Origin: an uncultured Prevotellaceae bacterium
Lineage (GTDB): Bacteria; Bacteroidota; Bacteroidia; Bacteroidales; Bacteroidaceae
Assembly (NCBI GenBank): GCA_947176895.1
Contig: CAMWSK010000009.1
Location: 1-64,000 of the forward strand
Length of the DNA stretch: 64,000 nt
Reading direction: 5' to 3'
Part shown: piece by piece, positions 54,658 to 62,873 of the stretch
Numbering within the stretch: the stretch's first letter is position 1
Layout of the letters: each line of letters opens with the position of its first letter
Position numbers and translations under genes: made by a program
The notes under the pieces: model-generated
What the model was told of the DNA's origin: nothing
The model's database searches: none
Seen by the model: the letters and a program-made list of their open reading frames with translations, nothing else

Positions 54658-55755
54658 ATGGCAAACAAAAACATTGCTCTCATTACGGGTGTCACGGGTC
54701 AGGACGGCTCTTACCTGTCCGAGTTCCTCCTGAAAAAAGGTTATGACGTTCACGGCACCATTCGCCGCAGTTCCGTTGATTTCCGCGAGCGTATCGCCCA
54801 CTTGGAGGGGCTGCCCAATTTTCATCTTCATTACGTGGACATGAGCGATTCCATGTCCATCATCCAGGTGCTCCGCAAGGTGAGACCCACAGAAATATAC
54901 AACCTGGCGGCACAGAGCCATGTGCAGGTGTCTTTCGACTCGCCCGAGTATACGGCCGATGTGGATGCCGTGGGTGTGTTGCGCATCCTTGAGGGGGTTC
55001 GCCAGTGCGGCTTGGAGGATACATGCCGCATCTACCAGGCATCCACCTCAGAACTTTATGGCAAGGTGGAGGAGGTGCCCCAGAACGAGAACACGCCTTT
55101 CCATCCCTATTCGCCCTATGCCGTGGCCAAGCTCTATGGCTTTTGGATTGTGAAAGAATATCGCGAGGCATATAATATGTATTGCTGCTCGGGCATCCTG
55201 TTCAACCACGAGAGCGAGCGCCGGGGCGAAACCTTCGTCACCCGCAAGATTTCTTTGGCCGCCGCTCGAATCAAGCAGGGCAAGCAGGAGAAACTGTATT
55301 TGGGTAACCTCAGCAGCCTGCGTGATTGGGGCTATGCCAAGGATTACGTCGAGTGTATGTGGCTCATTCTTCAGCAGGAGAAGCCCGAGGACTTCGTGAT
55401 TGCCACGGGTGTGCAACACAGTGTGCGCGATTTCTGTTACTATGCCTTCAAGCGTGTGGGCATCGAGCTGGAGTTTACGGGAGAGGGCATCGATGAGAAA
55501 GGTATCGACAAGGCCACCGGCAGGGTGCTGATTGAGGTGAGCAAGGACTTCTACCGCCCGACGGATGTGGTGAACCTGTGGGGAGACCCCACCAAGGCAC
55601 GCGCCAAGCTGGGTTGGAATCCCAACACCACCGGTTTTCAGGAACTGGTGAACCTGATGGTGGATCATGATATGGCCAAGGTGGCCGGCGAGGGCGCGGC
55701 GGAAAAGGTGCGCATGAACCTGGCCGAGTTCCTGGAAAAAGGTATCGTAAAATAA
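54658..55755 (+). CDS. gmd: GDP-mannose 4,6-dehydratase
   Basis: Converts GDP-mannose to GDP-4-keto-6-deoxymannose; cytosolic short-chain dehydrogenase. It has 365 residues. NAD(P) motif [27 protein letters not shown], the Ser/Thr and Tyr-x3-Lys catalytic residues in [19 protein letters not shown] and [13 protein letters not shown], and the nucleotide-binding [15 protein letters not shown]. Together with fcl, 3 bp downstream, it makes GDP-L-fucose for surface fucosylation in this host-adapted lineage. Confidence 0.97.
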   Translation: MANKNIALITGVTGQDGSYLSEFLLKKGYDVHGTIRRSSVDFRERIAHLEGLPNFHLHYVDMSDSMSIIQVLRKVRPTEIYNLAAQSHVQVSFDSPEYTADVDAVGVLRILEGVRQCGLEDTCRIYQASTSELYGKVEEVPQNENTPFHPYSPYAVAKLYGFWIVKEYREAYNMYCCSGILFNHESERRGETFVTRKISLAAARIKQGKQEKLYLGNLSSLRDWGYAKDYVECMWLILQQEKPEDFVIATGVQHSVRDFCYYAFKRVGIELEFTGEGIDEKGIDKATGRVLIEVSKDFYRPTDVVNLWGDPTKARAKLGWNPNTTGFQELVNLMVDHDMAKVAGEGAAEKVRMNLAEFLEKGIVK

Positions 55756-55758
55756 GAA

Positions 55759-56979
55759 ATGATGAACGCAAAGCTATCCAAGGATTCAAAGATTTATGTG
55801 GCCGGCCACCGCGGGCTGGTGGGGTCGGCCATCTGGAACAACCTGTGGGGGCGGGGTTATCATAACCTGGTAGGCCGCACGCATGCCCAACTTGACCTTA
55901 CCAACCAACAGGCCGTGACGGAATTTTTCGACAGGGAACGCCCCGATGCCGTGGTGCTGGCGGCCGCTTTCGTGGGCGGCATCATGGCCAATAACCTGTA
56001 TCGTGCCGATTTCATCATGCAGAACATGAAAATACAATGCAATGTTATCGAACAGGCCTATCTGCATGGTGTGCGTCATCTGCTGTTTTTGGGCAGCACC
56101 TGCATCTATCCCAAGAACGCTCCCCAGCCCATGAGCGAGGATTGTCTGCTCACCTCGCCCTTGGAATACACCAACGAGGAGTATGCCATTGCCAAGATTG
56201 CCGGACTGAAGATGTGCGAAAGCTATAACTTGCAGTATGGTACCAATTATATCGCCGTGATGCCTACGAATCTGTACGGACCCAACGACAACTTTCATCT
56301 GGAGAACAGCCACGTGATGCCCGCCATGATGCGCAAAATCTATCTGGCGAAACTCATCCACGAGGGCGACTGGCAGTCCATTCGTACCGACCTCAACAAG
56401 CGGCCCATCAACCCCACCGACAAACTGCGTGCCATTATTGGGGAAGGAAATGTTGACGGAGCGAACACCGAAGACCGCATCCTTCGGGCATTGGCTTTTT
56501 ACGGTATATCCGACAACCGCGTGGAATTGTGGGGCACGGGTGCGCCCTTCCGTGAATTTCTGTGGAGCGAGGATATGGCCGATGCCAGTGTCCATCTGCT
56601 TCTGAATGTCAATTTCAGTGACATCATCGGTGTTGAGAAATACAGCAGCGTACACTATGGTGCGAAAACCGACGGACGGGTAGACCGCAACAACAGCGAG
56701 GGACGGGGCGGAGCTTTGCCTTCGTTGGGCGAGATTCGCAACTGCCACATCAATGTGGGTACGGGAAAGGAGCTTACCATTCGGGCACTCAGCGAACTCA
56801 TCGTCGATACGGTAGGCTTCGAGGGTGAAGTGGTGTGGGACAGCACCAAGCCCGACGGAACGCCGAGGAAGCTCATCAGTGTGGACAAGTTGCATTCGCT
56901 GGGTTGGACCCACAAGGTGGAGATTGAGCAAGGCGTGAGGAAATTGTTTGACTGGTACCGTCAGTCGTTGCGTTCATAA
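55759..56979 (+). CDS. fcl: GDP-L-fucose synthase
   Basis: Epimerises and reduces the gmd product to GDP-L-fucose; cytosolic. It has 406 residues, longer than the roughly 320 of Escherichia coli. The extra length includes a segment at about 215-245 and an Asn/Gly-rich insert near 290-320 (YGAKTDGRVDRNNSEGRGG), which I recall as a Bacteroidetes feature. Motifs: VAGHRGLVGSAIW, LGSTCIYPKNAPQPM (catalytic Ser), EYAIAKIAGLKMCESY (Tyr-x3-Lys) and MPTNLYGPNDNFHLENSHVMPAMMRK. Second ATG at 55762 is an alternative start. A palindrome array begins 17 bp after the stop. Confidence 0.96.
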   Translation: MMNAKLSKDSKIYVAGHRGLVGSAIWNNLWGRGYHNLVGRTHAQLDLTNQQAVTEFFDRERPDAVVLAAAFVGGIMANNLYRADFIMQNMKIQCNVIEQAYLHGVRHLLFLGSTCIYPKNAPQPMSEDCLLTSPLEYTNEEYAIAKIAGLKMCESYNLQYGTNYIAVMPTNLYGPNDNFHLENSHVMPAMMRKIYLAKLIHEGDWQSIRTDLNKRPINPTDKLRAIIGEGNVDGANTEDRILRALAFYGISDNRVELWGTGAPFREFLWSEDMADASVHLLLNVNFSDIIGVEKYSSVHYGAKTDGRVDRNNSEGRGGALPSLGEIRNCHINVGTGKELTIRALSELIVDTVGFEGEVVWDSTKPDGTPRKLISVDKLHSLGWTHKVEIEQGVRKLFDWYRQSLRS

Positions 56980-56995
56980 ACCTGCATGTTCCGGT

Positions 56996-57057
56996 TAAAA
57001 CATCAACATGTTTTGACTGAAACATGAACACGTTTTTGAAAAACATGAACATGTTTT
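56996..57057. repeat. Array of CATGAACATG-type near-palindromes after fcl
   Basis: Three units: TAAAACATCAACATGTTTTG, GAAACATGAACACGTTTTTG and AAAAACATGAACATGTTTTG, with a 21-22 bp period. It is followed by a small hairpin GGCTGCTTCGCCGAAGCG and T's (57058-57081) that may terminate the upstream operon. Confidence 0.85.
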
Positions 57058-57112
57058 GGCTGCTTCGCCGAAGCGTTTTTTCCCGACCGACATAAGACAT
57101 TAAATAACAGCT

Positions 57113-58225
57113 GTGAAACAATATTTCGATTTTCTGCGTTTTTCGCTTGAAACCAATGCCCCGCTGCCTCAAAATCTGGAGCGGATGGATTGGCGGGGGC
57201 TGTTCCGTTTTGCCAAGGAACAGGCTTTGCTGGGAGTGATGTTTCAGGGAATAAAGAAACTTCCTCAAGGAACGCTCACGGACTTTGCTTTGCTGTCAAA
57301 ATGGCTGATGCTGGCCAACAAGATTGCCTTGAACAACGAACGCATCAATCAAGTGGCCGTCCGCCTCACCCAAAAACTGAATGCCGACGGATGGAGCTGC
57401 TGCATTTTGAAGGGACAGGGCAACAACCTCTACTATCCCGACCCCTTTTCGCGTATGCCCGGTGACATCGATGTGTGGATTACCAAAGGTGAGCATCCAT
57501 TCCTCCCGACCAAGGAGCATCGGAAACGCGTGGTGGAGTACCTGAAGAGGACGTTTCAGGCCGCACATACCCAGATCCATCACACGGAGTTTCCGTATGA
57601 ACGGGTGGAGGTGGAGGCTCATTTCTTCCCGGGGATGTTGAACAGCCCGTGGCACAATCACCGCCTGCAACGCTGGTTTGATGAACAGGCATCCCGGCAG
57701 AGCGCCCATAAAGTGCAGCTGCCCAAGGAGGCCGGCTCCATTCCCGTCCCTACCTTGGATTTCAACCTGCTTTATCAGATGTATCATCTTTTTCATCATT
57801 TCTTCGACGAGGGGATAGGTTTACGGCAGATGGTTGATTATTACGAGTTACTGCTGGCCATGGAACCGGGTAAGACCGCTGTGTGTGACAAGGATTTCGT
57901 CAGGTTCGGGCTTCGCCGTTTTGCGGGTGCCGTGATGTGGGTGTTGGGCGAGACCTTGGGCTTGGAACGGGAGCGAATGGTTGTCGCCCCCGATGAGCGT
58001 CGTGGAAAGGTGTTGCTGGAGGAGATACTCAATGGCGGCAATTTTGGCAAGTATGACAAGAAGTATGGGGGGATAGCCTATAAATCCCGGGCAGGTAAGC
58101 TGTTTACCAAAATAAAGCGTTCGCTGTCGTTTGCCAGGCTCTATCCCGCCGAGGCTTTATCTGTCCCCTTCTTCAGAATTTGGCATTTCGGTTGGAAACA
58201 GTGTAACCGCGGGTTGCTTAACTGA
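57113..58225 (+). CDS. Nucleotidyltransferase-family protein (NTP_transf_5-like)
   Basis: A 370-residue protein starting at GTG 57113. A helical N-terminal region (1-95) is followed by WSCCILKGQGNNLYYPDPFSRMPGDIDVWI, where the Lys-Gly and Asp-x-Asp of a minimal nucleotidyltransferase fold are visible (about 100-125). A mixed helical C-terminal half contains several His/Phe-rich segments (YQMYHLFHHFFDEGIGLRQMVDYYEL). The family occurs near surface-polysaccharide and transport genes in Bacteroidetes and has no settled function. It is probably separate from the fcl operon because the palindrome array and a hairpin intervene. Confidence 0.8.
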   Translation: MKQYFDFLRFSLETNAPLPQNLERMDWRGLFRFAKEQALLGVMFQGIKKLPQGTLTDFALLSKWLMLANKIALNNERINQVAVRLTQKLNADGWSCCILKGQGNNLYYPDPFSRMPGDIDVWITKGEHPFLPTKEHRKRVVEYLKRTFQAAHTQIHHTEFPYERVEVEAHFFPGMLNSPWHNHRLQRWFDEQASRQSAHKVQLPKEAGSIPVPTLDFNLLYQMYHLFHHFFDEGIGLRQMVDYYELLLAMEPGKTAVCDKDFVRFGLRRFAGAVMWVLGETLGLERERMVVAPDERRGKVLLEEILNGGNFGKYDKKYGGIAYKSRAGKLFTKIKRSLSFARLYPAEALSVPFFRIWHFGWKQCNRGLLN

Positions 58226-58252
58226 AAGCGGGAGTTCCTTGCGTGCCCCATG

Positions 58253-58282
58253 TTGCAAGTTTGGGAAATTTTTAGTAATTTT
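58253..58282 (+). promoter_or_regulatory. Bacteroidetes-type promoter left upstream of the GH89 remnant
   Basis: TTG at 58253-58255, exactly 19 bp, TAATTTTG at 58275-58282. It lies 77 bp ahead of the truncated reading frame; between them, ATGAGAATCATT (58339) could be the start of the lost signal peptide. Confidence 0.7.
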
Positions 58283-58358
58283 GTTGATGAAGAGATCGGT
58301 GAACCATTATTTTCTTACATAAAATCGTATGGGAAAAATGAGAATCATTTAATACACC

Positions 58359-59153
58359 GTGGCACGATATGGAAAGGCTGACGATGCCATACAGCAGGCA
58401 TGGATTCTGTTAAGCAACTCCATTTACAATTGTCCTCCGTTTTCTACTCAGCAGGGTACGCATGAATCCATCTTCTGCGCACGTCCGTCGGCTAATGCCT
58501 TTCAGGTCTCGTCTTATGCGGAAATGTCGGACTACTATAATCCTCAGGATGTCATAGACGCGGCAGGATTGTTCCTTTCGGCTGCCGACAAATTTACCGA
58601 TAACGACAATTATGCCTACGACCTTGTGGATATTGTCCGTCAGGCCGTTGCCGAAAAGGGGCGCATGGTACACTCTGTTATGAGAGAGGCTGTCCGGGCA
58701 CGTGAACCGAAGCTTTTTGATGCGGCCTCCCGGCGTTTCCTTTCTCTCATTATGCTGCAGGACGAACTGCTTGCCACCCGTTCTGAGTTCAAGGTGGGAA
58801 AATGGATTGCCATGGCGCGTAACTTGGGGGTCAACCCGCAGGAGAAGGACCATTACGAATGGAATGCACGTACACTGATTACTACGTGGGGTGACCGTGC
58901 CGCGTCCGATGCTCTTCATGACTATGCGCATAGGGAATGGAACGGTATCCTTCGCGATTTCTACTACAACCGTTGGAAGATTTGGATTGACCGGACCGCC
59001 AAGGAACTGCGGGGCGACTCTCATCAGGATATCGATTGGTATGGTGTGGAAGAGGTTTGGACCAAGCAGAGGAATCCTTATCCTGCAGAACCGGAAGGAG
59101 AATGTATCAAGACGGCTCGCCGTATCTATGCCTTGGTTCTGGATAACGATTAA
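58359..59153 (+). pseudogene. C-terminal remnant of an alpha-N-acetylglucosaminidase (GH89)
   Basis: The 264-residue frame matches only the C-terminal helical domain of NAGLU-type enzymes: YNCPPFSTQQGTHESIF, YDLVDIVRQAVAEKG, LLATRSEFKVGKWIAMAR, YEWNARTLITTWGD and LHDYAHREWNGILRDFYYNRW. The human enzyme has DLLDLTRQA, FLLGSW and YANKQLAGL at the same places. Full-length bacterial members have about 720 residues; the N-terminal domain and catalytic barrel with its two Glu are absent. The frame opens just after a stop codon and has only a GTG at 58359. A promoter lies upstream, so an internal deletion of about 1.4 kb between leader and codon about 470 is the simplest explanation. Any product would be catalytically dead. 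Confidence 0.85.
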
Positions 59154-59202
59154 CAATCCCCAATCTGCAACCACAGATTGTTCAACTAAAATGAAGAACG
59201 GC

Positions 59203-59233
59203 TTTGTGATTTGCACAAAAACATGTATCTTTG
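59203..59233 (+). promoter_or_regulatory. Bacteroidetes-type promoter for fabI
   Basis: TTTG at 59203-59206, exactly 19 bp, TATCTTTG at 59226-59233, 45 bp before the ATG. Near-ideal match. Confidence 0.88.
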
Positions 59234-59278
59234 TGCAATATTTGCAATTTTAAGGTAAAAATAAAAGAATAGAAAGAC

Positions 59279-60136
59279 ATGTCACATCAATTGTTGAAAG
59301 GTAAGCGCGGCATCATTTTCGGTGCGCTGAACGAGGAGAGTATTGCGTGGAAAGTAGCCGTGAAGGCCGTGGAGGAGGGTGCCACCATCACCTTGAGCAA
59401 CACTCCTATGGCCCTGCGTATGGGTGAGTTGGATGAGTTGAGCAAACAACTGAATGCACCTGTCATTGCCGCCGACGCCACCAGTGTGGAGGATTTGGAG
59501 AAGGTGTTCAGCGAGAGTGTGAAATTGCTGGGCGGAAAGATTGACTTCGTGTTGCATTCCATCGGCATGAGTCCCAATGTGCGCAAGCACCGCACCTACG
59601 ACGACCTTGACTATGGCTATCTCCAGAAGACGCTTGACATCAGCGCCATCTCGTTCCATAAGATGCTTCAGGTGGCCAAGAAACAGGATGCCATTGCCGA
59701 GTGGGGCAGTGTGGTGGCCCTCACGTATGTGGCCTCGCAGCGTACGTTCTTCGGCTACAACGATATGGCTGACGCCAAGAGTATGCTTGAGAGCATCGCA
59801 CGTGGCTTCGGTTATATCTATGGCCGTGAGAAGAACGTCCGCATTAATACCATCTCCCAAAGCCCCACGCCCACCACAGCCGGCAAGGGTATCAAGGATA
59901 TGGACAATCTGATGGATTTTGCCAATAAGATGTCGCCCCTGGGCAATGCCACGGCAGAGGATTGTGCCAATTATGCCGTGATGATGTTCTCTGACTTCAC
60001 ACGTAAGGTGACCATGCAGAATCTCTTTCACGATGGAGGCTTCTCGAGCATGGGCATGAGTCTGCGGGCCATGAACCAATACTCCAAGGATTTGGCTCCT
60101 TATGAGGATGAATCCGGAAAGGTTGTCTACGGATAA
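59279..60136 (+). CDS. fabI: Enoyl-[acyl-carrier-protein] reductase (NADH)
   Basis: The last reductive step of each fatty-acid elongation cycle; cytosolic SDR. It has 285 residues. Cofactor region KGKRGIIFGALNEESIAWKVA (the FabI variant of the Rossmann glycine motif), DFVLHSIGMSPN, and the catalytic Tyr-x6-Lys in YNDMADAKSMLES. The substrate-loop Tyr expected around SQRTFFGY is present. FabI is the triclosan and isoniazid-class target family. The gene stands alone between its own promoter and an exceptionally long terminator hairpin. Confidence 0.97.
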   Translation: MSHQLLKGKRGIIFGALNEESIAWKVAVKAVEEGATITLSNTPMALRMGELDELSKQLNAPVIAADATSVEDLEKVFSESVKLLGGKIDFVLHSIGMSPNVRKHRTYDDLDYGYLQKTLDISAISFHKMLQVAKKQDAIAEWGSVVALTYVASQRTFFGYNDMADAKSMLESIARGFGYIYGREKNVRINTISQSPTPTTAGKGIKDMDNLMDFANKMSPLGNATAEDCANYAVMMFSDFTRKVTMQNLFHDGGFSSMGMSLRAMNQYSKDLAPYEDESGKVVYG

Positions 60137-60157
60137 TTTCCATTCGGATATTTATAA

Positions 60158-60210
60158 TAAGGAAACGGCCCCGAGATTCAAGAATGATGAATCTCGGGGC
60201 CGTTTCCTTA
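60158..60210. terminator. Very strong bidirectional terminator between fabI and the C10 protease gene
   Basis: A perfect 23-bp inverted repeat (core ACGGCCCCGAGATTCA / TGAATCTCGGGGCCGT) with a 7-base loop AGAATGA. The ends are TAAGGAAA and TTTCCTTA, giving U-tract-like ends on both strands between convergent genes. Confidence 0.92.
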
Positions 60211-60238
60211 AACCCAAATCGGGCATTAGTGTTAAATG

Positions 60239-62671
60239 CTATCTTACGATTTTCTTCTTGCCGGACGAAGAAATGTAAATACCCGGTTTGAAGTGCTTCA
60301 TGGGGTGACCGGAGAGATCATACCAGCGTTCATCGGCATTGTTGTCCGGGTCCTTCATGTCGTTGATGCTTGTCGATGGGGGGGTGATGATGCCGAACAC
60401 CTTGAAGTTGTTGCTGTTTGGCCCCACGGGAGTTGCTTGAAGTCCTGTCACTTTGGTCAAGACCACACCATACAGGCCGGCGGGCACGTTGAGCTTGTGT
60501 GTGATAACCAAGTCGCATGTCTCGCCTTCGCCAAGCGTGAGCGGAACGATGTTGGAGTTTCCTATCATCTCTTCATCGCGGTTCAAGAAAATCAGGGCGA
60601 AGTCGCCATCGCCATAGCCGCCGTTGTTCTTCAAGATGGCTCTTACGGAGAACATCTGGTTAGTGTACACGTCTGTTGATCCGTTAGTCGTTTCCAATTG
60701 CAGCGGGGCATCGAGCACAAATTCAGGTTCCTCGGCAGGCGTCATCAGTACGCGTGCCTTACTCACCATCAGGCTGTCGGGGCCGATGGCATCAAGATAG
60801 CTGCTGGTTGAGTTGCTGTGGTCGCACACCGCTACCACATCATAGAAAGTGGCGGGTACTTCGATATTATCTGTGGAATAGGTGAATGTGCGTGTCTCTC
60901 CCTTGGGAATACGGGTGAGGATGACTCCCACGTATTGCCTTTCTTTTTCCATAAAGGAACTGCTGCTTTGCATGAGAATGCCCAGGTAAGAGTAAAACTC
61001 CTCGCCATCGTTACGTACTGTCAGGCGGAATTTTCCCCGACGTCCGTTATACAACTGGCCTACCACCTCGGGTTTTTCCGTCAGGGAAAGTTTGGCGGCA
61101 AAAGCCGGTTGGGCGTATTTCACGACCGTTTCCTCTACGGTCACCAACAGATAGTTGGGCGTGGTAACAGGAGTGCGCATTTTCGTATATTCTGTTGCAT
61201 TGTTTTCTTTGTGGGATAGGTATAGGCGATAGGTGCCATCCTTTACAGTGGCGGGAATGATAAAATTGAAATCGGTACCCTGCGTTCCGCCCTCCAACTC
61301 ACGGATGTTATTAAGACTTTTCGTGGCAAGCACCTCCACCGTCTGTCCGTTCTCATCGCATAGCAGCAGTGCTGCTTCGCCCGTAAAATTGCGCATACCA
61401 TAGTTGTAGAACGATGCCGTTACCGTTGTTTGGGCATCGCGATTGGTGGAATCGGTTGCAGCCTTAAATGGTTTGGCCAGCTGCAGGCCGGCCATATGGG
61501 TAGAGTTAGGCGTGGGTGGCTGGATGTTTGTCAACATCGACTGCATGAAGTTGTATGCCCCCAGTCCGCTACCTATGCCCAGATACTCCGGTTCGAGTAT
61601 CGAGGAGCGGAAATAGCCGTCGCTCATACCGCCCCATCCCCAGTTATAGTGGAAGAAGCCCATACCGTCGTGTCCGTCGCAGACGAACGCATGTCCGCCG
61701 GCTTCTCCCTCGCCAAACTGCAGGATGGGACGTCCGGCATCGAGCTCGGCACGCATCAGGGCGTCCCAGGAAGGTTCGTCGTAGTGAGTGCGGTCGATAT
61801 ATTCGATGTTCTTGTCGTAACCGAAGTACCGCGTGAAGGCTTTGGCTATTTCTTTGGCGGTAGTACCGCTTCCCTCATAGTCGAACTCCATTCGGCTGGC
61901 AATGCCCACATGGTAGACCAAGAGAGATACGGCATCGGCCTGTTGCTGGGTAAACGAGCCATTGTAGTCGGGCAGCATGTTGTCCCAGTCGTAGGTGGCT
62001 GCAGCAAAATCGGCACTCACGGTCTGCCCTTGCTGGGTGGTATAGCTGCGGCTGTCCGTGCCGTGGAGGGGATAGGCGTAGTATTTCATAATCTGTGCGG
62101 CGGCAATGGCCACGCAGCCCGCCGGGGTACGCATGTTCTTATATGTCTTGTCCATGGGGCATAGGGCGTTGAAAGGGTCGTCCTGGTTCCAGCAAATGCT
62201 GCCCAGCAATGGGGCAACGGCTGTTGTTCCGGGAGTGGCTTTCACCTCAGAGGCGTACGGACAGGAAATCTCTTCGATACCGGAAGCCTCGATTGCCTGG
62301 AGTTGGCGGGTATAGTCGTTGAGCAGCGCACACAGGGGAGTGGGCATCTTGTCGTAGGAGAAACTCCCCTCCCAAGCATATCCCGCTACGGGGCGCATAC
62401 GGTTGTCAACCGACACAAGCACGAACCCTTGCTCTTCTCCGGCATTGAAAGCATAGACGGCCTCGTTGTTCTGGCTACGTGTCACCTTTGGACTGACCAG
62501 TCGCATTTCAGGAATGTCTTCTGCTCCTCTTGTTTTATGGAAATATGATTTATAGAAGGTCTCTGCTGTGTGTTTCGCTTCTTCGGGAGTGAGTTTGCGG
62601 GAGAAAAGCATGGTGGGAATCATCAGCCAAAGGCCAAGAAGAATGGTAAGTTTGCAAAGGGGTTTACTCAT
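60239..62671 (-). CDS. Secreted C10-family cysteine protease (streptopain/interpain-like)
   Basis: An exported papain-fold protease of 810 residues. The signal peptide MSKPLCKLTILLGLWLMIPTMLFS is followed by an inhibitory Spi_Prodomain-like propeptide (about 26-150), then the mature domain with WNQDDPFNALCP. The catalytic Cys186 is in AGCVAIAAAQIMKYY and His327 in GGHAFVCDGHD, with FHYNWGWGG contributing the Trp-containing loop. About 400 further residues form beta-sandwich modules ending in a GISS/NGKK-like tail (YISSSGKKKIVR). Related enzymes in Prevotella intermedia and Bacteroides degrade haem proteins, complement or antibodies; the target here is not known. It is separated from the next gene by about 200 bp with only a weak -7-like TACCTTCG. 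Confidence 0.93.
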   Translation of the reverse strand: MSKPLCKLTILLGLWLMIPTMLFSRKLTPEEAKHTAETFYKSYFHKTRGAEDIPEMRLVSPKVTRSQNNEAVYAFNAGEEQGFVLVSVDNRMRPVAGYAWEGSFSYDKMPTPLCALLNDYTRQLQAIEASGIEEISCPYASEVKATPGTTAVAPLLGSICWNQDDPFNALCPMDKTYKNMRTPAGCVAIAAAQIMKYYAYPLHGTDSRSYTTQQGQTVSADFAAATYDWDNMLPDYNGSFTQQQADAVSLLVYHVGIASRMEFDYEGSGTTAKEIAKAFTRYFGYDKNIEYIDRTHYDEPSWDALMRAELDAGRPILQFGEGEAGGHAFVCDGHDGMGFFHYNWGWGGMSDGYFRSSILEPEYLGIGSGLGAYNFMQSMLTNIQPPTPNSTHMAGLQLAKPFKAATDSTNRDAQTTVTASFYNYGMRNFTGEAALLLCDENGQTVEVLATKSLNNIRELEGGTQGTDFNFIIPATVKDGTYRLYLSHKENNATEYTKMRTPVTTPNYLLVTVEETVVKYAQPAFAAKLSLTEKPEVVGQLYNGRRGKFRLTVRNDGEEFYSYLGILMQSSSSFMEKERQYVGVILTRIPKGETRTFTYSTDNIEVPATFYDVVAVCDHSNSTSSYLDAIGPDSLMVSKARVLMTPAEEPEFVLDAPLQLETTNGSTDVYTNQMFSVRAILKNNGGYGDGDFALIFLNRDEEMIGNSNIVPLTLGEGETCDLVITHKLNVPAGLYGVVLTKVTGLQATPVGPNSNNFKVFGIITPPSTSINDMKDPDNNADERWYDLSGHPMKHFKPGIYISSSGKKKIVR

Positions 62672-62873
62672 ATGTTTCTGTTTTTATTGATTATTTGTCT
62701 GAAAAAAACAATACGAAGGTAATAAATTGATAGCTATTTGCATTAAAAACACGAAATATTGACGATATAATGCTTGAAATGGTAAAAAAAAAGCTCTGTC
62801 AATAGTCACTGTTTGATGTTTTTTTACTTTCTTTGCGTGCGAAATGATTTTTCCACTAATTAAGTTAAACTTT

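Noticed and set aside
55786-56931. 381-codon antisense ORF in fcl
   Set aside because: Shadow frame of a well-conserved fucose synthase.
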